DNA of 64,000 nt. Origin: Thozetella sp. PMI_491 (Eukaryota; Ascomycota; Sordariomycetes; Chaetosphaeriales; Chaetosphaeriaceae). The notes under the pieces were generated by a model. It did no database searches, had not been told where the DNA came from, and saw only the letters and a program-made list of their open reading frames with translations. Shown in pieces: positions 53,314-64,000 of this stretch; positions within the stretch are counted from its first letter, which is position 1; every line of letters begins with the position of its first letter. The position numbers and the translations under genes were made by a program. The stretch covers positions 393,244 to 457,243 of the forward strand of contig MU270025.1 of NCBI GenBank assembly GCA_021432635.1, read 5' to 3'.

Positions 53314-55262
53314 TTAGTTCCTGATGAATTTGTATTCACCGTTAGCGTCCACATCTAGCTTAGCAGTAAGCCTGGATGCCGCATTCTCTGCCTGGAGCGC
53401 CGTATGCCGCTGCTTTACTGTCTCCTCCGTCGATGATCGACCAGCCGCGTCCCTCGTCTTGAGTCCAAGAAACAGCAAGGCCACGGCCGAGTCCTTGTAT
53501 AACAGGGGTCGCGCGGCACTGCGGACTATGGCGATGGCAAGCATTACCGCCGTCACCAGGAGGATCAACAGCGGGCAGACCATCCAAAACCAGTCCACCA
53601 CCACAAAGATCTGCGGCTCCATGGCAACGCCGGCCATGTTTTGAACTGCTGAGTTGTCATCGTGCCGCATCTGCGCGGACAGTACGTCCGCGAACGAACC
53701 CAGGATTTGACCAGGAGGGTTCTCCCCGAGGACTCGAATGATGGCGGCACCGAAAGTCGCTTCCTCCGCGAAGGTGAGAGAGCGGCGGACTCGCGGAACA
53801 GACCCGCTGAGCATGGTTCCCAGGAAAGCATTAAGTGTCATTGCTGACGGGAAGTCGACGGTCCAGTCCAGAGCGGCTCCCGCCTCATCAGCGTGGTAAC
53901 GGAAGGACGGGTCCGAATTAGCACCGGTGGTACCTGGGATGAGCCACACCTTTGTGAGATTCCCCTGGTCGTATACTCCATTCCGGACGGTCACATTCTT
54001 GAATCTGTGGATACAGGGATGCATTCGACAGAGTGTATAGTTAACCTTTGCGTCATCCTTCCATACCCACTGGGTGGTATTCTCGCTCTTGTTCTGAAGC
54101 TCGGCGTAATTCACCGCGCCAAATGCCAAAAAAGAAGCGTCGACGGCAGTTCCGAGAGTGTTAGCTGCCGAGGTAAAGGTCAATACCTGCGGTTGTATAG
54201 TGACGTTCGGAAATTGATTGTCCTTCAGCGCGGGACCGACGCTGAAGTTTGTCGGTGGAACGGCAGTGAAGTTGAACGCGCCGATCCGCTGCAAGCGTGA
54301 TGCTGGAAGGGGTCCTGTCGTACACGCTGTACAAGCGGCCAGGGTCTCGACGGTTTCCCAGAGACAAAACGAGCCCGTGCACTGGAAGTTCGGAACAATG
54401 TCTCTAGTCTGTAGGTTGACTGCGCCGAGGAGGGTGCTCTGCAGTGCTATCTGTCCTGGTAAGGTTGCACGTGTTAGTCTAAAAGATACCACGAGCTTCC
54501 CGAAAAGGCCTTTTCCGACTCACTCTCTGGGCTATCATCATTTTCCAAGGCTCTAGATGTCCAATTGGTTGCGACTGATAGCACCGCTGTGGCATTGGTA
54601 GCCACAACTTCCCGTGTGTCGAAGCTGATAACCTGCTGGGCGGTAGGCTCAAAAGCTAGGGAAGCGATCGTCAGGATGCATCCCACCTTGGCTATCCACG
54701 CCTTTCCCTTAGTCTTGAAGATGAGCGTGAACGCTCCCCAAGGACCGCGGCTGGCGCTGTCGAATGCCTGAAAGTGGCCGAGGTTCTGTGGTTCCTCGAA
54801 CCATATCCACTTCATCTGGCTGATAACGCTGGCGATGGGAATCATCAGAGCCGTTCTTGCTAGGGTTGAGCACACCGAAACCAGCGAGTTGGGCTCGATC
54901 GGCAATTGCCAGTCTTGAAGCGGGCGGTCGCTGATGTGATAGAGAATGACCACAATCGCTGCGACGCAGACGGTGGCAAAAACCATTGAGATGACTTCCA
55001 GACTCCATATCCAGTCCCGGGCTGCACCCCATAGTCCTTGTTGACTATGGGACGTCGGTCTCTCGGCCTCCATCGTCACGGCGTCCTTTGCGTCAAGGGT
55101 GGGATAGACTCCAGCTCTGGCCGTTCCTGTCGAGTGGACTTCATGTTCGTCGTATGCAGCGGTAAATGGGTGCGTCGTACTTGTGTAGAGTGGCGGCGCT
55201 GGGCCCAAGGAAGCTCCCGGGTCACTTTGCATCGCTGTGTATGATTGCTCTGTTCTACGCAT
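53314..55262 (-). CDS. DUF3176-like fungal membrane protein
   Basis: Two exons, 55262-54524 and 54455-53314, joined by a 68-nt intron (GTGAGT to CAG), giving 626 residues from the ATG chosen at 55262; an earlier in-frame ATG at 55346 is possible. The N-terminal half shows the family pattern: WIWSLEVISMVFATVCVAAIVVIL (first TM), RPLQDWQLPIEPNSLVSV, IASVISQMKWIWFEEP, LGHFQAFDSASRGPWGAFTL, then a second TM and FEPTAQQVISF. The long middle is probably outside the cell or in a lumen, with many NxS/T sites and Cys pairs (CTGSFCLWETVETLAACTAC). A C-terminal TM lies near residue 545 (WFWMVCPLLILLVTAVMLAI). The family is common in fungi but has no known function. Confidence 0.83.
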
Positions 55263-56610
55263 GAGCACCGTGATGCCGAGAACTGAGCACCTGCTGTTGG
55301 TTGGACGAACTGAGTTGGCAAATTCACGAAACCACCAAACCACCAATATCTATACAATTTCAGGGGAAATAGGCAGCGCTTTAAGGGTCTGCATTTGCCT
55401 TCCTATCCTGCCCCTGCCCAACACGAGTGTGGGGTTCCTAGCTCTCGGGTACGGGCTTGGACCAGTAGGATACGGGATAGACGCGCAGGTCGGCTCTTCG
55501 TGTTGCACCATGGGAAGGGAATTCTTTATGCGTTGCCCCATTCGTCATGTCTAACTCGTAAGGCCTACACATCGAGCACCATATACGAAGCGAGCCCGGG
55601 AGCAATGCCCAGAAGCCCCACACTCCTCATTGGTTGCCCGTATCGCAAGCCCCAGCTGCTCGCCATACGGTGATTACCTCTGTACTCTCCAACTGGACAA
55701 AATAGGGTTTCTGGACTGCAAAAAAATCCCGTTGCGTCTACCAAGAGAACGCGAGGGACGCAGGCAACCTGAATCGCAGCTGCTTGTGAACCGTAGGTTG
55801 GACCGAGTACTCACATGGCTCGCTGGTCTATCTCGGTGTCCCAGAAACAATTGGAGAGGCCTGCGCCCAGAGGAAAACAGCTCTGTGGTCAAGAAATTGG
55901 AATGTGCTATGCTTCTTTGGGATGCCAGAATATATAGGCGGCACTTCTAAGAGTAGAAGATGTGAAGTAGCTTATCAGTTTTATGGACGACTGTATTGGA
56001 GATCGCCGGCTCGATGCTTTCGCCGCCTGACTATCCCAGACAAGGTGCCTTAATGTCTCAAGTGTACAGAGGCAATTAGCTAGCGGGCAAGAACTAGAGT
56101 CGAAAAATATGTTTATTGACCGCGTGGCGACCAACAAGCACCAGCGGTGCATCTAAGAGCTATATATCGGAGGTTTGGGTCGGCCGAGCAAGTTTGGGAG
56201 GGCAAACCGTCTACCCTTCAAAGGGAAGGCGCTAGGGCCCCCCGAACACAACGGCACCCTCGGGGATGAGCAGATCAAGATGCGATAGCGATAAGTGATT
56301 GTATCGCTGCCTGTCCAGTCGGGCTTCCCAGCTGCTAAGCCGTACACCCTGGCAATCAGTGGGCCGGCAAAAGTCCAAACAGAAGCGCGCGCGAAACGTG
56401 CAGGGCTTAATTAGCGGGCTGTCACGTACGAACGAATGGCCCTATCACAGTGACTAATTAAACGACTGTGTGCGTATCACTAGGCGTTGTCCTATCTACT
56501 ACAGAGTGCATACCTCCTCGCCACTTCGACTTTGGGCTGGTACAATCCAACCACTGTTTGTTTGCTCGTTTGTTTGCTTGCTTGTTAACGTGGGAATTAA
56601 ACGACCACTC

Positions 56611-56670
56611 GAGCCAAAAGGGCCAACAGAGAGCCAAAAGGACCAGCAGAGAGCCAAGAAGGCAAAAAGA
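56611..56670 (+). repeat. 20-bp tandem repeat, three units
   Basis: Three 20-bp units beginning GAGCCAAAAGG or GAGCCAAGAAGG follow each other with a few changes, just after a TTTG-rich stretch. Non-coding. Confidence 0.75.
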
Positions 56671-57589
56671 AACTCAAACGACGACCGTTTACTGGCTCTC
56701 AAGTCCTCATATCCTGCTGGACTCCGTCTCGTACCAAGCACCCAGCAAAAATACAGGGGCCGGGTTGTAGGATCCGGCCCCTGAGGCACATTGCATGTGA
56801 TGTTGGCTTGACTAGCTGGTGTGTGATGTCCATACCTTAACATTGCTTTCCCCAAGAAGACTTTCTGCCCCTCTAGTCCTCTAGGGCTGCATAAGTGGGT
56901 GCTTTAGCGAGTGACTCTGCCAGGGATCTTTGTCCCGCCCAACCCGGCCTTCCTGGGACGCTTCCAGGCTTCCAGACGCCCTAGTCAAATTCTACACGCC
57001 CCAGGCCTGGGGGTTGTGGAGCCTTGATGACGTGTGCTGTACCCCGGATAAAAAATTCACTGGTCAAGCGTTCTGGAAGCTGTCAATGAGTTTCACGGTC
57101 GTTCCTGTCTCAAGGCATATGATCTGGCGTCTGCCGGTCAAGCGAATACGCGACGATTGCTTCGCGCCGAAATCGTACAATGTACCTTCGCCAATTGCCG
57201 AAGCATGTTCGGAGAGTGCCCCAACCTTGCTAGGATGGATTCAGGAGATTAACAAGGCGATGTCAGCTTACGCCAACGCCTGAATTAACGTTGTCTTAGT
57301 GCATGCGCACAAGCAAAATAGGGAAAATCTACCAACCAAGGGGCACTGGGGGAGACTGTGGTCGGGCGTTCGGCAGAAGCCCGATTTTACTAACCCTCAA
57401 ACGGGGATAGGTCCTCCAAACCAACGGACATTAAGCGAATCAGCCACTCACCTTGGGCTCTTATCCACGCGCGAGGCACAGCCAATACCTAGTGTATGGA
57501 CACAGCGATCCTCATCCCTTACCCAAGCAAGACTAGATAGGTGGTCGCAATGCTTGTAATTATATCCCACATAACTTAATGTTAGTGCT

Positions 57590-57597
57590 TATAAAAA
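57590..57597 (+). promoter_or_regulatory. TATA box for the second P450
   Basis: TATAAAAA about 105 bp before the ATG at 57702. Confidence 0.45.
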
Positions 57598-57701
57598 AGG
57601 GGCCCTCCCGGCGTCGACACCTAACTTTTTGGCGTGATGTCAACTTTCCTACGCTCTTTCTTTTCTCTGTCAACGCTGCCACGAGCGATACGGCCAACGA
57701 G

Positions 57702-59343
57702 ATGCAGCTCTCTATGCTGGCCGGGACGGTCATTGCAGGCCTCGTCGCCTGCTACCTCCTCGACTCCTACTTCCTCTGGAGGCGGGTTCCTAGCGAACCG
57801 CTGGCGGTGCGGTCTCGGGTTCCACTCGTAGGCCACATCCTATCCCTACTGAACAGCCCGAGCGAATATTTCCAGCAGCTCGACAAGGAGATGCCCGGCA
57901 GAGGCGCATTCATGCTCTCCATTTTCGGCTTCAAGCTATACGCCATCACCGACCGGAAACTAGTGCTGGCCGTACAGCGCGCCGCCAAGTCCATCTCCTT
58001 CATCCCCTTCTCGCACCGGGCTTCGGTCGCCCTCAGTATGCTGAGTCCTCAGTCGGGCGAGATCCTGCGAGACACGACGGCAGGCGCTGAGATGAAGACC
58101 GTCATGAACCAGGGCATGCTGCCGGGTCTAGATCTAGACGTCCTAAACCTAGCCACGATCCAGGAAACGGTGCGGGCTGTCGATCAGCTCGCGTCGCAAG
58201 CCTCCAAGGGCGAAACAGCGATTGACCTGCTAGCGTGGGTCAAGCACCACATCTCACTAGCTGCTTCGGATGCCTGGTACGGCCCGCACAACCCGTTTCG
58301 AGATAGCCAGCACGAAGCAGATTACTGGTACGTCGTTGGAAGTCTTGCACTTGTCCCTTGAGCTTTGTTGACCTTCCGGCAGGACTTTCAAGAACTCTTT
58401 CACGGTTCTTGTTGCCAACATCTTCCCCAACGTGTTCGCTCCCGAAGGCGTCAAGGCCCAAAAGGCGCTTCGTCGTCGCTATGAGGAGTACTACCACCGC
58501 GGCGGAGTCGAAACTGCCTCTTCCGTCGTGCAGCGCCGGAATGCAATTCTTAGGCAGCACGGCATGACCCCTCTAGATGCTGTCGGGATCAACACGGGCA
58601 ACGACGCGGCGCTCCTAGGAAATCTCTATCCGGCTGCTTTTTGGAACATTTGGAACATATTCTCGCGCCCGGATCTGCTCCGAGAACTCCGCGCTGAAGT
58701 AGCCAAGGCTGTCGTGAGGGAGGAGGCCAGCAGCCCCGAGGCCGGTCCCACCTTTACTCTGGATATCTCGGTTCTCCGCACCGCCTGCCCTTTGCTGGTC
58801 TCGACATTCCAGGAGACACAGCGTCTAAATTCACTGTCCTTCCAGATCCGCGAGGTCCTCCGAGATACCACTGTCGCCCCCACCGACAGCAAGCGCGATT
58901 TCTTGTTCAAGCAGGGCAATATGGTCCAGATATCGGGTTTGCCGGCGCTGCACAGCAAAGAGACATGGGGCCCCGACGCCGACGAGTTCGACGCACATCG
59001 TTTTATCCGCCTGCGGAAGGATCCGGAGTCTCAGATCGTGAAGCCGTCGGATCTGCCTAGCGGGGCATTCCCGGTCTGGGGTATTGCGCCTCACGTCTGC
59101 CCGGCGCGTCAGTGGGCCAGCACAGCGTGCATGGCGATGGCCGCGCTACTCATCTTGCGGCTCGACGTTGAGCCAGAAGGGGATAAGTGGACGTTGCCGA
59201 AGCTAACCTCGCGCAATGTATCAATGGCTATGCCGACTAAGGAGGTGAACATACGAGCGAAGAGCCGGGAGGAATGGAACCGAGGGGGGTGGAAAGTGGT
59301 GGTGGGTCAGCCGCAGACTAGGGCACCCCTTGCTATAACTTGA
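57702..59343 (+). CDS. Cytochrome P450, CYP7/CYP8-like fungal type
   Basis: Two exons, 57702-58327 and 58383-59343, joined by a 55-nt intron (GTACGT to CAG) that splits a Trp codon; 528 residues. N-terminal anchor MLAGTVIAGLVACYLLDSYF, then a VPLVGHILSLLNSP entry. The I-helix reads GNLYPAAFWNIWNIF without the usual acid-Thr pair, as in the CYP7/CYP8 branch. ExxR is QETQRLNS, and the heme loop is WGIAPHVCPARQWA with Cys as ligand. Related fungal enzymes often hydroxylate sterol-like or polyketide substrates, or act without normal oxygen activation; activity here is unknown. The frame is also open upstream to 57579. The next genes are a Zn2Cys6 regulator and an Old Yellow Enzyme, suggesting a small metabolic group. 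Confidence 0.85.
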
Positions 59344-59846
59344 TCACTGCCGTGACTCAAGATGTGTCCTAGCAAGGCCTGGATAGGCTATCATATGCGA
59401 AGCTGGCTCGGGGGGCGGCTACCGGAGGAAACGGGTCCTACACACGCAGGATCCTTCGCTCGTTTCTGAAGACCCTTTCTAAACCTGAGACTATGCCTGT
59501 TTTCAGCAACCAAATCGATCCTAGCTCCTACCGAGGAAGAGAGCAGCAGTCTGCTGTTCTGAGTTACGTTGGGACCATGGTTCTATCCATGATGCAAGAA
59601 ACGCTATTGGGTTTGATAGAGAGTTCCAGATCGCCGCCTTGGTCTATAGAAATGCATAATAGTGAGAATACCTTTAGCCAAAGCTAGCACTCTTTCGTGT
59701 GGGAATGACTACCCCAGTTGTCGAGTACAACAAGTCAAGGGTGAAGTATCCCCCTTGCTCATGAGACACGATTGGTCTCGTGCTATACTCCTCTCAAAGG
59801 CTGGCTTTCTAGTTTATATCGCTTCCATTGAGCTTTTAAGCTATAA
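59344..59846. other. Short gap between convergent P450 and regulator genes
   Basis: About 500 bp; likely two 3' UTRs. Confidence 0.4.
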
Positions 59847-61501
59847 CTATCTAGCCATATTTAAATCCATAGGTACCTCGTAAGCTCCGAGTTCCATTCT
59901 CGTGGAATCCGTCAAGGCCGTGAGCATCGATTCCCATGCAATGAAGCTCCTCAGCTCGGGCTGTTTCTGGAGTACGCAATACACAATTCCCACTGGAGCT
60001 TGAACCAATATGACCTTCCCCCGTTCTGCGATCCAATTGCGATGCAGGTATGGCAGTATCCTAACAGCTTCCACGGCGGGTTGACAGAAGAACTCTATCT
60101 CCCCTGGGGCTAACAAGACGGCCTCCCGGCTACCGCTGGAGGCATTGACGATGGATTTTAGGTCGTCTTCCGAGAGCGATGCCCTCTTTGGACCACTCCC
60201 GCCCAACACCTCACCCAACTGCATGAGGTACAGAAGTGCAGCATTGTACACAAAGATGTCCATTGCCTGCTCCAACGTCTGGAACTCTAATGAGCTGTGA
60301 AGAAGTCGCTCAATAGGCTCCTGCTGGGTTTCTCCGTCGATCCAAAGGGGAACAGGTCGCTGCTGTGCCGCTTCTGGGTTCTTCCGTCCCCACGCCAAGC
60401 GCCAAAGCCCCAGCTGGCTGGTGAGAGAGCTGACCTTGCGCACTAGCTCGTCCCGGGATACCTGCGAATCTGGCTGCTGTAAATTCGCAATGTCTTCCAC
60501 GATTCCCGGCATGTGGGCGAGCATGTCGAACAAATAGTCGGATGCCTTTTTCTGATTGACTTCGAACGGCAGCGTCCTCCATTCCTCATACTCCAAGAAG
60601 ATCCGACGGCGCAGGGCGAAGGATTGGCATATCTACCTTGTTCAATAGACGTTCGGAATGGAACAAACGAAGGCTTTTCCGCGTTAACTTACTGTCACAC
60701 ATCGAGATGACCGGAATGCGCTGAATAGAGGCTCTTCTTTAAAATAGCTTGGGCCACAGTACTGGAGAATTTGGACAGCGCCCAAGTGGTGTTGTACGTC
60801 CCTCTCTTTATCACGGCATACTATTTTATTTCTCCATGTTAGCAACCCAGATCTTTTGACAAATGGCGCGGGATGGTGTGAAAAACTCACGGTGAACATG
60901 CCCAAGATCAGGACTGAAGCCGTCAGTTTCGCAAGCTCATCTTTATCGCCTCGGACAAGGACTGATTTCACTTGACGAATCAGATTTCCATATAGCTCCA
61001 AGCCTTTCACCTCCGTAGCCTTATCCTGGTTTCCAAGACCAAAATAGCCATAAACCAGAGCCAAGCTGCTCTTGTACTCGAGGTGGACATCATTATCGGC
61101 ATGAAGCCTGATGAGCGGTTTCCAGAAGTGTCCCCATGTGTACCTTTCAAAGAAGTAGGTGAACGCCATGGTCTCCCGAAAGCCGCTGAGATCCAATTCC
61201 ATTGTGGGATTCGGTGATCCGGGTCTACTGGACTGTAGCAATGGACTCAGGCGTTTGCTTCCCCCTGCGTCTGTGGAGACGCTGAGGTTATGCATACGTA
61301 GCTGGTTCTCTGGCTCATAACCTCTGCAGGAATGGCCTGATCTCAGACAGCGCTGGCAGGATGGACGTTCTCTGTCTGTAGCAGCATTTTTAGCGGGGAA
61401 GATCACGCATTTCGCAAACCGTGCGAACAAAAGACCTACCGCATTTGACGCGCCTCGCCCGGCAAGTCAGGCAGTATCCGCTGGTCGAGTGTCGGCCCAT
61501 G
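59847..61501 (-). CDS. Zn2Cys6 fungal-type transcription factor
   Basis: Exons read as 61501-61441, 61375-60891, 60803-60693 and 60632-59847; about 480 residues. The first join completes a textbook Zn2Cys6 cluster: YCLTCRARRVKCDRERPSCQ, then RCLRSGHSC, with six Cys in normal spacing. The rest resembles the fungal regulatory middle domain, with TYFFERYTWGHFWKPLIRLH, VQILQYCGPSYFKEEPLF, RRRIFLEYEEWRTLPFE and an acidic loop. The second intron is odd: donor GTGAGT, branch site GCTAAC and a good TAG acceptor (60821) give 70 nt and shift the frame, while an AAAGAG acceptor ending at 60804 keeps it. The protein probably activates or represses a nearby metabolic gene. P450 (57702) and OYE (62234) are the obvious candidates. 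Confidence 0.8.
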
Positions 61502-62233
61502 CTGGGAGCGGGGTACGGCAGTTCGACGGAGGTTTCCTAAACAGGCTTCCACTATCTCGCTTCGCTTTTCCGAGCCCAGGTATCTCGGAATGGGTGCTGT
61601 TTCGCAAGTTTGTAGTCGGTTTTTCTAGACGAAGCCCCTTGGGTTGAGAGCGCCAATCATAGAAGTGGCGCTTCTCGATGCTTACTACGTACGCGGAAGT
61701 GGGAAGCGCCTAGAGAGGATCAGCACCTTGCATGATGCACCTCGACATAACTTTCCCTTTTGGTCCGAACTCCGCTGCGAAGCGAGCGACCCAGCAGCTA
61801 GAGCCGCATACCAATGCGCTTGGTACAGTGGCATCCGGCTCCACACCTAATTTGGGATGAAAAGTACTTTTTAGTCGACCTCTGGGAAAAGCCGCGAAAA
61901 CCTAACACTGGGTATGCACGATAGCATGTCTCAATTCGCCAAAAGCCATAAATGAAGTAGTTGCAGAGCAGAGTTAGACGAAATGTAACGGGCTAGGCAT
62001 GTCGTACAAATGGGAAGATATTACGACTGAGAACTGTTCCATTGGTGACGATCAAATGCTAGATAGTGACGAGAGAGATGCAACTCGTCTCTGCATTGTC
62101 TCGGCATATAAACATATAGCAGCCCCCACTGTAGACTTCCCAGAAACTTTTGTATTCTCTAAGCTACTGCACCCCTCCTTCCCCACTAGCTCAGGTATCC
62201 TCGCAGCCACTTTGCCGCTGTCCATCAAGGAGC
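61502..62233. other. Gap between regulator and OYE genes
   Basis: About 730 bp between two minus-strand genes. The plus-strand frame at 61999-62349 overlaps the OYE coding end and is a shadow. No other feature. Confidence 0.4.

Positions 62234-64000
<1,767 letters not shown>

Larger units (their letters stand above)
55263..57701. other. 2.4-kb gap before the second P450
   Basis: No gene supported. A 117-codon frame at 56930-57283 lacks an ATG at its start and family likeness. TTTG-type repeats (about 56557-56585) and a 20-bp triple repeat (56611-56670) lie here. Confidence 0.45.

Noticed and set aside
56930-57283. 117-codon plus frame
   Set aside because: It starts at a non-ATG codon and lacks family likeness; a real small gene cannot be excluded.

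Overview
The window is nuclear DNA of a filamentous ascomycete (Pezizomycotina, probably a Sordariomycete). This rests on many 50-80 nt GT-AG introns with internal branch points, GC-rich codons, and typical fungal families: a LaeA-like methyltransferase, Zn2Cys6 factor, DUF3176-like membrane protein, fungal forkhead factor, CmcJ/AsaB-like oxidoreductase and GH67 alpha-glucuronidase. Exon joins were placed by hand from splice sites and family similarity. No searches were run, so family names are recognition from memory.

Left part (1-12.8 kb): the 3' end of a cactin gene, then a forkhead transcription factor flanked by unusually long gene-free stretches (2.3 kb before it, 7.1 kb after it) holding G-rich tracts, a 27-base G run and small tandem repeats.

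Middle (12.8-35.6 kb): three DNA-repair genes lie within 16 kb: XLF/Nej1 (end joining), a CPD photolyase, and SLX4 (nuclease scaffold). Photolyase and SLX4 are divergent, and the gap between them holds a dense GATC cluster. Between the repair genes lie a LaeA-like methyltransferase with ten introns and a late frameshift, a methionine-permease-like transporter and a CmcJ/AsaB-like oxidoreductase. To the right come a C2H2-ankyrin protein, a small C2H2 protein, a Nudix hydrolase with a peroxisomal SKL tail, and a large membrane protein of unknown role.

Right part (36-64 kb): a tRNA-Tyr-like gene whose T-loop is split by about 62 nt; a conserved small protein; a pisatin-demethylase-like P450; an MFS transporter; a secreted GH67 alpha-glucuronidase divergent from an EF1Bgamma-like GST; an inverted pair of secreted propeller-like paralogues; a proline iminopeptidase-like hydrolase; a DUF3176-like membrane protein; and a possible small metabolic group of CYP7/8-like P450, Zn2Cys6 regulator and Old Yellow Enzyme.

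No CRISPR, rRNA, LTR element or intact transposon was recognised. The most unusual item is the split tRNA-Tyr. Next are the frameshifted methyltransferase, the GATC cluster by the photolyase, the repair-gene neighbourhood and the P450/regulator/OYE group.
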